A stretch of DNA of 64,000 bases, taken from Photorhabdus akhurstii (lineage in GTDB: Bacteria > Pseudomonadota > Gammaproteobacteria > Enterobacterales > Enterobacteriaceae). Location: contig NZ_RCWE01000001.1 of the NCBI RefSeq assembly GCF_018448925.1, positions 310,001-374,000 on the forward strand, read 5' to 3'. The position numbers and the translations under genes are program-made. Position 1 is the stretch's first letter. Each line of letters opens with the position of its first letter. Under the pieces are notes generated by a model, which worked only from the letters and a program-made list of their open reading frames with translations, ran no database searches and was not told the DNA's origin. Shown piece after piece: positions 26,026 to 35,838 of the stretch.

Positions 26026-27078
26026 TCAATCTATTACTTTCACATCCCAACGGGCATCTTCGCCAGCTAAAAATGGAGTAAGTCTTTCTTCATTGCAATC
26101 GATATGTTCAATGATGGTAGAAGGTTTGCGAGTCAGTTCGATAAAGCCTTCATTGACAGGCAGCCCGTAAAATTTAGGACCATTAAGTGAACAGAAGGCT
26201 TCAAAATGCTGTAATGCATTTATCTCTTCAAACACGGTTGCATAAGCAGGTAACGCTGATGGTGCGTTAAAAACGCCGGCACAACCACAGGAGGATTCCT
26301 TTCTATGTTGTGCATGTGGTGCCGAGTCTGTGCCCAGGAAGAAGCGATCACAGCCACTGGCGACGGCTGCCCGTAAAGCCTCTTGGTGCACATTACGTTT
26401 CAGCACAGGCAGACAGTACAGGTGTGGACGAATCCCGCCAACCAGCATATGGTTGCGATTGAACATGAGATGTTGTGGAGTTAATGTCGCTGCCAGATTG
26501 TCATCGCTTTCCAGTATATATTGTGCAGCTTCTTTGGTCGTTATGTGCTCAAACACAACTTTCAGTGCTGGGAACTGGTTACGTACAGGCTCCATAACTT
26601 GTTCAATAAAACGGGCTTCTCGATCAAAAATATCAATATGAGAAGCAGTAACCTCACCGTGAACGAGCAGAGGCATCCCCAGTTTTTCCATCACTGCTAA
26701 TAGTGGATAAATATTCTTTATATCAGAGACGCCGTGACTTGAATTGGTTGTGGCATTGGCAGGGTAGAGCTTACAGGCGGTAAAAATGCCTTCTTTATAG
26801 CCTATTTCTATCTGAGAGCTTTCGGTAGTGTCAGTAAGATAACAGGTCATAAGAGGTTGGAAGTTATGTCCTTCGGGAATGGCTGCCAATATTCTATCCC
26901 TATAGGCTTTGGCACTGACCACTTCTGTAATCGGCGAAAGCAGATTAGGCATGACGATAGCTCGGCCAAAGTAATGACTGGTATAGGGAACGACAGTTTT
27001 TAGCATTTCACCATCACGGAAATGAATGTGCCAGTCATCAGGGCGGCGGATTTTTATTGTGTATGATTCAGTGGTCAT
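26026..27078 (-). CDS. pyrC: Dihydroorotase
   Basis: PyrC closes carbamoyl-aspartate to dihydroorotate in pyrimidine synthesis. The 350-residue product is a class II dihydroorotase: the zinc ligands HIHFRDG are at residues 17-23, the carboxylated lysine is in [15 protein letters not shown] (about residue 105), histidine is in LLVHGEV, and the catalytic aspartate is in FLGTDSAPH. It is complete, with no unusual feature. It stands alone between bssS and the tRNA-Asn cluster. Confidence 0.96.
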   Translation of the reverse strand: MTTESYTIKIRRPDDWHIHFRDGEMLKTVVPYTSHYFGRAIVMPNLLSPITEVVSAKAYRDRILAAIPEGHNFQPLMTCYLTDTTESSQIEIGYKEGIFTACKLYPANATTNSSHGVSDIKNIYPLLAVMEKLGMPLLVHGEVTASHIDIFDREARFIEQVMEPVRNQFPALKVVFEHITTKEAAQYILESDDNLAATLTPQHLMFNRNHMLVGGIRPHLYCLPVLKRNVHQEALRAAVASGCDRFFLGTDSAPHAQHRKESSCGCAGVFNAPSALPAYATVFEEINALQHFEAFCSLNGPKFYGLPVNEGFIELTRKPSTIIEHIDCNEERLTPFLAGEDARWDVKVID

Positions 27079-27297
27079 GAGAAACCGGCTCCAGTATATA
27101 TGATAGGAACGAAAGATGCTGAGTTCAGCATATTCAGGCCGGGAATGGATGATAAAGCTAAAATGGTCGAATAGCTATTAATGAATATAATTTTTAGCAA
27201 AATTATCAACTAAATCAATTAGGTTAGGGTAATCAGAGGTGGATTTTCTTATAACAAAGGGAAAAATAAAATATGAGGGTAAAAAAAGAAATGAAGT

Positions 27298-27373
27298 TGG
27301 CTCCTCCAACTGGACTCGAACCAGTGACATACGGATTAACAGTCCGCCGTTCTACCGACTGAACTATGGAGGA
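27298..27373 (-). tRNA. tRNA-Asn (GTT), copy 1
   Basis: A 76-base cloverleaf with CCA encoded. On the minus strand it starts TCCTCCATAG, has anticodon GTT in CTGTTAAT, T-loop GGTTCGAGTCC, and ends GGAGGAGCCA. Its own promoter is visible: -35 TTGACA (27417-27422) and -10 TAATAT (27394-27399), 17 bases apart, with a GC-rich discriminator. No terminator hairpin is evident directly downstream, unlike the other copies. Confidence 0.97.
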
Positions 27374-27599
27374 ACTCCTTCACAACGAGGCGTATATTAG
27401 TGATATGTTTCGGCTTTGTCAAAGTAGAAAATAATAAAAATAGTTTGTTTGCTGTAAAAATACACTTTCTGTTGTGTTTTTATGCTAATTAATTGAGGGT
27501 TGATGGAATTTTATTCCGTTAACGTGAGTTGAATAGAATTATTTTGCTTATGTTGTGAGTAAATAGAAGTGGAGAATTAAGTAGGGAGGTCAGAATAGC

Positions 27600-27626
27600 A
27601 AAAATCCCGCATTAAGCGGGATTTTC
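27600..27626 (-). terminator. Terminator of tRNA-Asn copy 2
   Basis: AAAATCCCGC and GCGGGATTTT pair around a 5-base loop, a few bases beyond the tRNA end. Confidence 0.8.
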
Positions 27627-27632
27627 ATAATT

Positions 27633-27708
27633 TGGCTCCTCCAACTGGACTTGAACCAGTGACATACGGATTAACAGTCCGCCGTTCTACCGACTGAACT
27701 ATGGAGGA
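27633..27708 (-). tRNA. tRNA-Asn (GTT), copy 2
   Basis: The sequence equals copy 1 except for one base in the T-loop (TTCAA for TTCGA). Promoter: -35 TTGACA (27752-27757) and -10 TAATAT (27729-27734), 17-base spacing. A terminator hairpin lies at 27600-27626. The upstream flank resembles that of copy 1 over about 90 bases, which points to a tandem duplication of the whole transcription unit. Confidence 0.97.
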
Positions 27709-27917
27709 ACTCCTTAACAACGGGGTGCATATTAACGGTATGTTTTTGCTTTGTCAAAGCGGAAAATAACAAAAATGGTTTGTTTGCTGACAAACTAAAC
27801 TTATTGATCTGTTTTTATGCCGAATAAGGGGTATTTGCTGGAGATGTATGCTATAGGAAACAGGTTGATCAGAATTATTATATTATGCTGTAAGCAAATG
27901 GTGGAATTTAGGAGTGC

Positions 27918-27944
27918 AAGAAGCCCGCACTAGGCGGGCTTCTT
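27918..27944 (-). terminator. Terminator of tRNA-Asn copy 3
   Basis: AAGAAGCCCGC and GCGGGCTTCTT form an 11-bp stem with a short loop just beyond the tRNA end. Confidence 0.8.
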
Positions 27945-27951
27945 ATGAATT

Positions 27952-28027
27952 TGGCTCCTCCAACTGGACTCGAACCAGTGACATACGGATTAACAGTCCG
28001 CCGTTCTACCGACTGAACTATGGAGGA
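27952..28027 (-). tRNA. tRNA-Asn (GTT), copy 3
   Basis: Identical to copy 1 (TTCGA T-loop). Promoter: -35 TTGACA (28073-28078) and -10 TATTAT (28050-28055), 17 bases apart. It has its own terminator at 27918-27944. Confidence 0.97.
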
Positions 28028-28078
28028 ATTGTCCTTGACAACGAGGCGCATAATATCTCGGTATTTTAGGCTTGTCAA

Positions 28079-28727
28079 AGGGGAAAAGTGAAAATTGAGT
28101 TTGATTGGTTAACTGGTGTTCAAAATGATATTTTTCAGTCGATTAAATTTTTCAGTTCAACAAATATGAGAATTAACTGATGTTTGTCTATGATAATTAG
28201 ATGGTGAAAATATCATCTATATTTTCTATTTATAAAATAATTAATCATGAGCATTAAAAATATAATCAAATATACATCAGATAATTTTATTTTTGGGTTA
28301 TTTATGGTATTTTTATATTTAATGGTAATTTTCCTATTTTATCTGTTTTAACAGATCACTTATTGTATTTTGATATTTATTATCGGATTTTCTCGTTTAT
28401 ACTTATTAACTGAAAAAGTAATTTGTTATCTGAGCTATGATTTGGCAATCATGATTTTATCCACGCCAGATCGAATATTAAAGGGTTTGCCATTGATAAT
28501 AAAATTTCATTTACTGCTAGTGCACTAAGATATTCTCAATTTAATAATATATTTGTATGTGCATATAAATGTAATGAAATGAATAAAAACTATTTCAGAA
28601 AATATCTTAAATTAAATAGTTGGTGAGGAGGTGAAATTAATTTTAAATATAAAATAAGAAAATAATATCCCCCCGAAAAGAGTGGCTAATTTTCTGGTGG
28701 TTTATATAAAACAGATGAGGAAAGGTC
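28079..28727. other. AT-rich gap upstream of the unrecognised 358-residue gene
   Basis: About 650 bases with a very low GC content and no plausible reading frame. It separates tRNA-Asn copy 3 from the gene at 28728 and presumably holds that gene's promoter. I see no repeat, integrase remnant or other feature. Confidence 0.5.
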
Positions 28728-29804
28728 ATGAAGTTTTTAATTAATACTGATGTCGCTAACTGGGTTTCACATAAAGATTGGTTTGACGTTCCATTGCGAT
28801 TATATGTCGTTCTACAGGATGATGACGGTTCTGTACCATTAGATACTTACAAAAGTAAAATTGTAGTGAATGGTTTGAATGAGGGCGAATATGAAGTTGT
28901 AAGTAGCGATAACGCATTCAATCCTGTTAGTAGAGCATTTGAAATATTAGTAAAAATTAAAACAGATCAGAAGGTTAACGCTACAATTGGTTTTGAGGCT
29001 GAAGTCACGGATGCGAGTGGTGGTGTGGTAGCGAAAGCGGTTCTGAATCGATTTAAATTGAAATCAGTAGGATTGGTAGCACCTGTATATCCAGCGCATT
29101 ATGATAATGTCATTAGTGGTGATGATATAAAAGCAGGAGTTAAAGTACTTTTCACTGATTCCAATATATTAGATAAACATGAATTGAAATTTGTTTTTGA
29201 TAATAACAATGTTGAAGTTGTTCCTGGTGTACAAAATAGTGGTGATATTCGTAGTTTGCCTGTAAAAAATGCTCTCCTTACTGAAGGTAAGCATGATAGC
29301 CTTTATTATACTATTAGTGAAAGCGGTACTGCTAGATTTTCGGCTGTTCAACGTGTACTTGTAGAACTTGATGAAGGTTCTGAGACGGTTCAGGTCCATC
29401 GCGATTTGGAAGTACCTTACATTGAAGAGTATGATGAAAGTAGGGGTCGACCAATTGGTGAAAGTATTATTGAGTATGACATCAATATTTCGGTTAGCGA
29501 TGTTAAACTTAAAGACAAACAATTGAAAAAAGGTACAGTACATATAAGAGGATATTCTGCTGACGATCGGGATGCAGGGCAGTTGGTATTAAAGATAGAT
29601 TCTTTACAAAGTAGTGAAGATAATGTTTTCAAATTAGCTGTAATTAATCCTGAAAAAAATGCCGATAGTCAACCGGGTGGAATTGATTTCTTTAATTATA
29701 TAGGTAATGGCCTGGTGAAAATTCATTACGAAATATCATTTGTTGGTGAAGCGAATATATTGCATAAATCTAAAGAGAAAACTTACAAGGTAGTTTTGGA
29801 CTAA
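28728..29804 (+). CDS. Unrecognised 358-residue protein, beta-rich, in the tRNA-Asn cluster
   Basis: I do not recognise this protein. It has no signal peptide and no membrane segment. It is acidic and rich in Val, Asp, Ser and Asn, with alternating hydrophobic strands throughout, which suggests two or three Ig-like or jelly-roll domains (roughly residues 1-115, 118-235 and 240-358). Each block has a similar ending (KAVLNRFKLKSV, YIEEYDESR, HKSKEKTYKVVLD). The start has GAGGAAAGG ahead. It is flanked by AT-rich DNA and by tRNA-Asn genes on both sides and points against them, which suggests an acquired gene. It is followed by a bidirectional terminator. Confidence 0.8.
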   Translation: MKFLINTDVANWVSHKDWFDVPLRLYVVLQDDDGSVPLDTYKSKIVVNGLNEGEYEVVSSDNAFNPVSRAFEILVKIKTDQKVNATIGFEAEVTDASGGVVAKAVLNRFKLKSVGLVAPVYPAHYDNVISGDDIKAGVKVLFTDSNILDKHELKFVFDNNNVEVVPGVQNSGDIRSLPVKNALLTEGKHDSLYYTISESGTARFSAVQRVLVELDEGSETVQVHRDLEVPYIEEYDESRGRPIGESIIEYDINISVSDVKLKDKQLKKGTVHIRGYSADDRDAGQLVLKIDSLQSSEDNVFKLAVINPEKNADSQPGGIDFFNYIGNGLVKIHYEISFVGEANILHKSKEKTYKVVLD

Positions 29805-29842
29805 CTGGCTTGGTGCTCACGAATGTGTGGCTGTTTACATAG

Positions 29843-29872
29843 AAAAAAGCCCAATTCACATTGGGCTTTTTG
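29843..29872. terminator. Bidirectional terminator between the unrecognised gene and tRNA-Asn copy 4
   Basis: AAAAAAGCCCAAT and ATTGGGCTTTTT pair with a short loop. A runs upstream and T runs downstream serve both strands. Confidence 0.85.
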
Positions 29873-29942
29873 CATGTTAACTACTTTTTCTAGCTATTTC
29901 ATGCACACTAGAGATCCTCTTTAGCATCTCTAGACTTAAATT

Positions 29943-30018
29943 TGGCTCCTCCAACTGGACTTGAACCAGTGACATACGGATTAACAGTCCGCCGTTCTAC
30001 CGACTGAACTATGGAGGA
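29943..30018 (-). tRNA. tRNA-Asn (GTT), copy 4
   Basis: Same sequence as copy 2 (TTCAA T-loop). Promoter: -35 TTGACA (30064-30069) and -10 TAATAT (30041-30046), 17 bases apart. It is separated from the other three by about 1.9 kb that holds the unrecognised gene. Confidence 0.97.
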
Positions 30019-30162
30019 ATCGTTCTTGGGAACGGGGCGGATATTAGCGATCAATGGAAACATTGTCAACGCAAAAAAGCGTACTATTTTGTTATTTGTT
30101 TGTCATATGAGCGCATTGCTTTATAACCGTGCTATTTTGCTGAAATTGAGTACCTTTGTTCA

Positions 30163-30669
30163 TTATCGACTACCCATGATCGGTAACGATGTTGTTATAT
30201 GTGATTGTTCAGGAAATGCTATGATATAAACATCATAAAAATGAATTTCACCTTTCATTTGTATAATACGTTTGATTTCATCTTTTATTGCTAATGGAAC
30301 ATGGGGATGAGAACAAAGCTCTTTGATTGCGCAATCTGAGATTTTTTCGCTGACGAACCATTCGCCGTTGTAACATACTCGTAGATCAAGTACTCCGATA
30401 TCATCAAACCGATACACTGGTTTGATTTCGAATAATAAAACCGCTGACATAATAATGAAGAGTACAGTAAAGGCTAGCAGTGAAAGTGAACTAAAATATG
30501 GGGCGTACCAAATAAGTGCCGCGAGAAGCAGGTAGGATACAACCATAGCCAGGCAAAGGTAAGGATGGTTACTGATAAACTGGCTGTTAAAACGAGGTTT
30601 ACCATCACGTTGTTCTTCAATGTTGATTCGTTCAAGATCCTGAATCAGTATCTGTTTAATGATATTCAT
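30163..30669 (-). CDS. ylaC: YlaC-family inner-membrane protein
   Basis: The 168-residue product resembles E. coli YlaC (KPRFNSQFISNHP, YRFDDIGVLDLRVCYNGEWF and KGEIHFYDVYIIA). It has two adjacent membrane segments (about residues 38-58 and 60-82) and a cytoplasmic or periplasmic C-terminal part. Function is unknown in the family. It is about 12 residues longer at the C-terminus than the E. coli protein. It is divergent from the cspE-like gene. Confidence 0.85.
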   Translation of the reverse strand: MNIIKQILIQDLERINIEEQRDGKPRFNSQFISNHPYLCLAMVVSYLLLAALIWYAPYFSSLSLLAFTVLFIIMSAVLLFEIKPVYRFDDIGVLDLRVCYNGEWFVSEKISDCAIKELCSHPHVPLAIKDEIKRIIQMKGEIHFYDVYIIAFPEQSHITTSLPIMGSR

Positions 30670-31152
30670 ATATTGACCTGATTAAGCAAAGAAAAAGAGA
30701 AATATTTTCATAACTATTTGTCTTTAAGGTTAGCATGGGGTAGGTAATCTTACGTAGATCAGTTGTCTTATTTTAATCTGCCAACTGTTATTGACTGAGA
30801 TTAACATTAATGCTTTCATTAAGATAATGGTTGAATAAATCAAAAAAATTTATAACGAGTAACTCTAATTGTTAAATTGTTGTTCTAATAGTGAGCATAA
30901 ATATTTTTTTTAAAAAACCAATGCATAAAAAGGTTGCTATTCCTTTTCTATCATGAGTTAATGCAGCCGGCCTGATAAACAGACCTACTTTATGTACGAC
31001 ATCTTGAGTTAATGAGTTATGTGTAAGTGTTATCCTCAGATAGCCTTTGTTGACGCGTTTCCTTCTTAGTGCCTCCATAAGTAATAGCTGATATAACTGG
31101 CCAATACATGCCCAATGGTGGCAAAATTTTTTTGATATATAGGAAAGTCACA
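30670..31152. other. Intergenic region upstream of ylaC and the cspE-like gene
   Basis: About 480 bases. It should contain both divergent promoters and the leader of the cold-shock gene. A direct repeat GAGTTAATG is seen at about 30955 and 31009. Reading frames on the minus strand here have no family resemblance and are treated as chance. Confidence 0.45.
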
Positions 31153-31365
31153 ATGTCTGACAAAATGAAAGGTCAAGTGAAGTGGTTCAACGAGTCTAAA
31201 GGCTTCGGTTTCATCACCCCAGCTGACGGTAGCAAAGACGTATTCGTTCACTTCTCTGCCATTCAGGGTAACGGTTTCAAAACTTTGGCAGAAGGCCAGA
31301 ACGTAGAATTCACCATTGAAAATGGTGCTAAAGGTCCAGCAGCAGCAAACGTAACAGCTATCTGA
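31153..31365 (+). CDS. cspE: Cold-shock-domain RNA chaperone (CspE/CspC type)
   Basis: The 70-residue product is a single cold-shock OB fold with both RNA-binding motifs (GFGFITP at residues 18-24 and DVFVHFSAI). It melts RNA secondary structure and acts as an antiterminator. The sequence [19 protein letters not shown] and [12 protein letters not shown] is nearest to E. coli CspE, though CspC or another paralogue cannot be excluded. The ATG at 31153 is preferred over one at 31108, which adds non-family residues. A terminator follows. Confidence 0.9.
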   Translation: MSDKMKGQVKWFNESKGFGFITPADGSKDVFVHFSAIQGNGFKTLAEGQNVEFTIENGAKGPAAANVTAI

Positions 31366-31384
31366 TTGCTTGGATGATTTTTTA

Positions 31385-31420
31385 AGCCTGTCGCTATTTT
31401 CTATAGCGGTGGGCTTTTTG
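31385..31420 (+). terminator. Intrinsic terminator after the cspE-like gene
   Basis: AGCCTGTCGCTA pairs with TAGCGGTGGGCT over 12 bp with three G-U pairs, followed by TTTTTG, 20 bases after the stop. Confidence 0.8.
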
Positions 31421-31817
31421 TTGGTTAGAGTCATATCTTTCTTTACTTATTAATTACTCCTGATTATACTTCGTGCAAATTTTATTGGAGAGATAGCCAT
31501 TGGACAGTCAAAGTTTTCAGTTAAATAGACAATAAAACGGCAAGCTGTTTATCCCTTCCGATTTGCTGCTTGCCAAATAAAGCGGGCAGTACCACTCAAA
31601 ATATCTGAGCTGTACTTACTCAAAAAATAGCGTTATCTGGTACTTAGTTAAGTAACCAAGATAGTATATTGGGTTTTTATTATGCTGTTATATATTTACG
31701 CTTTGTTACCTCCAGGTATGGACAGAAAATAGGGCTGAATTAAACATTCAGCATACATTTCTGTGTGCAAAATAAATGCACATGATTATTTATCCATTTG
31801 GTTGTATGGAGAATGTC
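31421..31817 (+). other. Intergenic region and mgtC leader
   Basis: About 400 bases with no gene. GCTGAAT and ATTCAGC (31734-31752) form a small hairpin in what would be the mgtC 5' leader. I looked for a clear PhoP box and did not find one I would stand behind. Confidence 0.4.
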
Positions 31818-32516
31818 ATGTTAATAACTCCTTTTGTCTTTCATTTATTATCGGCTATGTGTTTTGGTGCATTAATTGGTGCTGAGCGCCAATGGCGCCA
31901 ACGTATGGCAGGTTTAAGAACTAATGCATTAGTTGCGACCGGCGCAGCGGTTTTTATCCTTAGTTCAATAACAACTTCACCCGATAGCGCCGGTCGTATT
32001 GCTGCGCAAGTTGTTTCAGGCATTGGTTTCCTTGGTGCTGGTGTCATTATGCGCGAAGGCATGAATATTCGTGGATTAAATACCGCAGCAACCCTGTGGT
32101 GCTCGGCTGGAATTGGTGTGCTGTGTGGTCTTGGGCAATATTGGCTAGCCGCGATAGCAACTGCGATCATTCTTTGCGCAAATATATTGTTACGTGAAGC
32201 CGCTCAACGTATTAATTTACAACCCAAGCAGCAGGCCATTGATCAGGTACAGTGCTATAAAATTCACATAGTGTGTGACAGTGATGACGAAATTCTGGTG
32301 AGAACTTTGGTATTACAGGCTCTCAATGGAGTAGCTGTGAGGTTACAATCACTGAGTTTCGCTGATAGGGTTCAGCCTGGAAAATTTGAAGTGCGTGCTG
32401 AAGTGTTAGCAACACTGGCGGAGCAAAAAGAGATAGAAGCAATTGTTTGTCGTATAAGTCTGGAAAAGAGTGTTAGCTCAATAAACTGGAAAATGGCTTC
32501 TGAACCACCGATCTGA
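31818..32516 (+). CDS. mgtC: MgtC-family protein
   Basis: MgtC is a membrane protein that helps intracellular pathogens grow at low magnesium and lowers ATP synthase activity in Salmonella. The 232-residue product has the N-terminal MgtC/SapB membrane domain (ALIGAERQWRQRMAGLRTNALVATGAA, about residues 18-45; GFLGAGVIMR and GLNTAATLWCSAGIG) and the C-terminal ACT-like domain. Both parts are intact. The ATG at 31818 has GGAG six bases ahead; the frame start at 31776 is less likely. Downstream, where mgtB stands in Salmonella, only a wrecked mgtB remains. Confidence 0.88.
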   Translation: MLITPFVFHLLSAMCFGALIGAERQWRQRMAGLRTNALVATGAAVFILSSITTSPDSAGRIAAQVVSGIGFLGAGVIMREGMNIRGLNTAATLWCSAGIGVLCGLGQYWLAAIATAIILCANILLREAAQRINLQPKQQAIDQVQCYKIHIVCDSDDEILVRTLVLQALNGVAVRLQSLSFADRVQPGKFEVRAEVLATLAEQKEIEAIVCRISLEKSVSSINWKMASEPPI

Positions 32517-32779
32517 AAATCTTTTGTACAAAACAGTAATCACTAGTTTGATACAGAATCACCATTGACAAATGGTGTTTCGTCATAAGAAGCAAACAAG
32601 CGTTGCCTATGGTGTGTTTTCCCGGTTAGGCAACGTGTAATTAAGAAACCATTTAGCACTATTTTCCGAATAATCAAGGTGAATATTTCGCCTGTAATGC
32701 TTTTATTTATATGCTGGTGATTTTGGAAAGGATAAATTACAACACAAAACTGTTCAGATTTTGATTAGAACAGTGGTGA

Positions 32780-34015
32780 CAGTATTGCATTGTAGTTTGC
32801 CGATCTTGGTCAAACAGTTACTATTGCTACAATTAAATCTATCGTTGACTGTAGATTTCATATTACGTTTGGTCGTAAGCTAGTTTGATTACAACTTTGC
32901 TTTATACCAGTAATAATTTTGGATGATATTGTTGATTAATGGATTCACCAAGTAAAAGTCGTTCGATGCAGTATTTTTAGCCTTGGTCATTGTTGCTGGA
33001 TGGATTGTTAACATTGCTATCCTCATGCCAGAATTTAGTCGTGGTAAACCTGATATAGGTATCATTCGCGGGTACAGAAAAATTGATGAGTTGATATTTA
33101 ATTTGGTTTGCCATCAGTTGCTCGTTACTGCTCAGAATTTTCAGTGAAAATATCAATTATTTTCAAAGGTTAAGTAGAAGAAATGATCTTAGTTTGTTCT
33201 TATATAAGAGTAAAATAGATAATAATTCTGCTTGATGAAGAATGCCGTGGAAAAATAATGGAAGTAGCCAGTGGTTACTACCAGACAAGATTTTAGGGCA
33301 TTAATTTAATAGTTCGATATTTATCCGATGATAAAGTAAAAACGCGGGTCATCTTTATGGTGATGAAAGAGTGATGATATTACAGGAGTTACTAACTTTC
33401 CTTGAGCCAGTAGAGATGGGAGTAGTCTCTGTTATTTCTGTATTAAGAGAGAGTGAAGTGGTAGCAAGAGTTCTTACCAAGGATAACACTGCTATTAGTG
33501 TCAGGATTTGTCGTGGCGTAGGGTGAGAATTCAAAGTTATTTTAGCATTCTAACAAACAGAGCTGATGGCTACTGAAATCTTGAGAAATGAAATCAAATT
33601 GGTATTTAAACTGCGCATCGTAAAAATCTTGTGTTGAAAAGAACGGGTATACGGTTGGTTTCTTGATGATAACATTAATGATGTTATGGTATTGAGATCC
33701 GCTAATGTAGGAGTTTTTGTTAGCAAAGGTACAGATAGTGCAAAAAAAGCGATAGGTATTACCAGTCTTGGTAAGAACTTAAGGGAGTAAATGAGGGGTA
33801 GTTAAGAGAAGAGAGCGAGTATTATCAAGTGCTTGAATATAACGGCAAGTTTTAACTTTGGTAATGTTTTTTCAATGTTGATTAGCAGAGCTTTTATTCC
33901 ATTCTTTCTGGTACAAAATATTCGTTTACTAGTACAAGATCTGATGAATGATATTTCTTGGCTTTTTTATATCGGGATAAAATGGATTAAACAGTTCCTG
34001 AGGAGAACATTATGA
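32780..34015 (+). pseudogene. mgtB: Remnant of mgtB (magnesium-transporting P-type ATPase)
   Basis: Translated in shifting frames, this stretch keeps recognisable pieces of MgtB/MgtA in the right order. SIVDCRFHITF is at about 32830. ILLINGFTK is at about 32925. LLTFLEP through RVLTKDN is at 33385-33520 and corresponds to LTFLDP and KVLTGDN. DDNINDVMVLRSANVGV is at about 33665 and corresponds to GDGINDAPALRDADVGI. NITASFNFGNVFSMLISRAFIPF is at 33836 onward and corresponds to NMTASSNFGNVFSVLVASAFIPF. Stops and frameshifts lie between, and the N-terminal third and the DKTGT phosphorylation site are not found. The gene is dead and old. Confidence 0.85.
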
Positions 34016-34676
34016 ATGAGGTATTAAAAATATTGGGTATTATATAGTGTTGGAGGAGCTAGCTTGGGGCATTTTGGGTTGTATAGATATATATGTGTGT
34101 ATTTGTTATTTTTTTAGTTAATAATTCTGTTTGTCGAGTTTTATTTCTGCCAGATTAGTGTATTGAATTGTTACTTTCTAAAATATTTCTTGTTCATATA
34201 TTGCTCGTATAAAGGATGTGTTTTGTCTAAAAAACAGGAGCATTTCCAGTGTTATTGATTACATAATTGATAATGATTCTCGATCGCTATATTCCATTTT
34301 TGTTTGATGAACTATTGGGTTTAGCGCCTTTATTCTGAGAGTATTTTCTGTGATTAGGTTAGGTTGTAATCGGTTGTTGCATTAACTGTCATGTTTGATG
34401 AATAATTATAATTACTTGGAAAATTATCACTACTATTTATATGGGTAATAAATTTCTTATCAAAATCCTATTTTTTCCATTTTTTCATGAAATATCAGGG
34501 TATTTCTGTTACCAATAATTATTAATTTCATTATTTTGGTTGTAAATTATATTGGTTTTTTATTTCTACTCCTATTAATTATTTTTGCAATAAATATCAA
34601 TTAATTGTTTTTTCTCTGTATAGTTAATTATTTTATATATTCATATCGTATGAAAAAGTGACGTTTGTGATATACA

Positions 34677-34692
34677 CTAATGACGTCATTAG
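34677..34692. promoter_or_regulatory. Perfect 16-bp palindrome in the flhDC upstream region
   Basis: CTAATGACGTCATTAG is self-complementary over its full length and stands out in AT-rich DNA. It lies about 1.4 kb before flhD. A binding site for a dimeric regulator is possible; its partner is unknown. Confidence 0.35.
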
Positions 34693-35754
34693 CTATGTTT
34701 TTATATGTGAAAATAATGTTTTTGGGATGGTGATCGTAAATATCATATGAAATAATGAAAGACGAAAAAATGACTTTTAATATTTTATTTTTTTTGTATT
34801 ATGAGAATATGTGAGTTCGGAAATGGTGTGTGTTTTTTATTTAAATATTAATCTGTAAACTATCCATTTCTTGTATTATATAAATGGTGGTAATTTAGTT
34901 TATGATGGATATTTAGTAAGGTTATATATTTTTGTGATTTGAAAATTTTATTGTTGGAATTGTATCTCTTATGGAACTTTAAAGCAGGTTTTAAGGGTAA
35001 TAAATCACATTCAATCCGTTTAAAATGCCTAATGTTTTTAAAATATATATATTGATAATGTGTAAATTTAATTAATGGTTAATTTGAAGTACGAAGATTC
35101 AAGATGAAAAAGATAAAGTAATCAATCGAAGGATTTTGCGTATTGTTATATTATAAGGCATGATTTTTGATAAATTTTTCTAATGTTTTTTGTCGCTATT
35201 TGGGTTGTCAGGAGTCGAAATAGACCGGTTTCTCTGGTCATCTCTATGCTGGATATTGATTGTTATGCAATCAATAAAATGTTGTTATAGTTGTTTTTTT
35301 ATTCATTATCTTACTGTATTTTATGCTATTTTTGTATGGTTAGTGTTATCTGAACGTAGTGGTATACATTTTTAGTTAAGCCTTTGGGTTAAAAAAAGTA
35401 CAAATCTAAACGAAAAGTGATCATACCAGTATCTTTTTTGCAACCAAATTTTACATAAAATTAATCTGCTTTATCGTACAAATGGAGATGCCGGATCTCA
35501 GAATAAGATTATTGTTTACACTTGTTACTCAAGGATAAAACTGTCTTTTTGGGTGTTAGTTTGACTCAGGGTGGGATTTTTTATCGTTATTTTAAATTTA
35601 TAAGTTTAATAGATCGTATAAAATCAAAAAATATATCTAATATTTTTATTTAGATAATTTAACTTATTAAAATTGAGAATTCGGATTTTATTTAATTGTT
35701 TGAATGTTTAATGAGCAACTCATCGATTAAATGCATATTAAAAGCCCTTGTTTT

Positions 35755-35770
35755 TGTGAGTTATGTCACA
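35755..35770. promoter_or_regulatory. CRP-cAMP site of the flhDC promoter
   Basis: TGTGAGTTATGTCACA is an exact match to the CRP core TGTGA-N6-TCACA. It is 322 bases before the flhD start. CRP activates flhDC in E. coli from a site centred near -71. Confidence 0.85.
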
Positions 35771-35838
35771 TAGTATTTAAAATTGCGCTCTCTTTCCGTT
35801 GTATAAGTTGATGATTCAGGAGTAAAGTTGTTCCGTAT

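Noticed and set aside
29943-30018. Attachment site of a Yersinia-type high-pathogenicity island in tRNA-Asn
   Set aside because: No integrase, no direct repeat of the tRNA 3' end and no island genes are seen in the window.
30011-30229. Short plus-strand frame starting inside tRNA-Asn copy 4
   Set aside because: It overlaps the tRNA and its promoter and has no coding features.
31066-31434. Minus-strand 122-residue frame across the cspE-like gene
   Set aside because: It is the antisense shadow of a well-supported cold-shock gene.
31421-31817. PhoP box upstream of mgtC
   Set aside because: Only weak half-sites resembling GTTTA were found, without the required spacing.
33833-34015. A 60-residue frame as a small membrane gene
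   Set aside because: Its sequence is collinear with the middle of MgtB and is part of a decayed gene, not an independent one.
35190-35375. A 61-residue hydrophobic frame upstream of flhDC
   Set aside because: Composition is explained by T-rich DNA; no start signal and no family resemblance.
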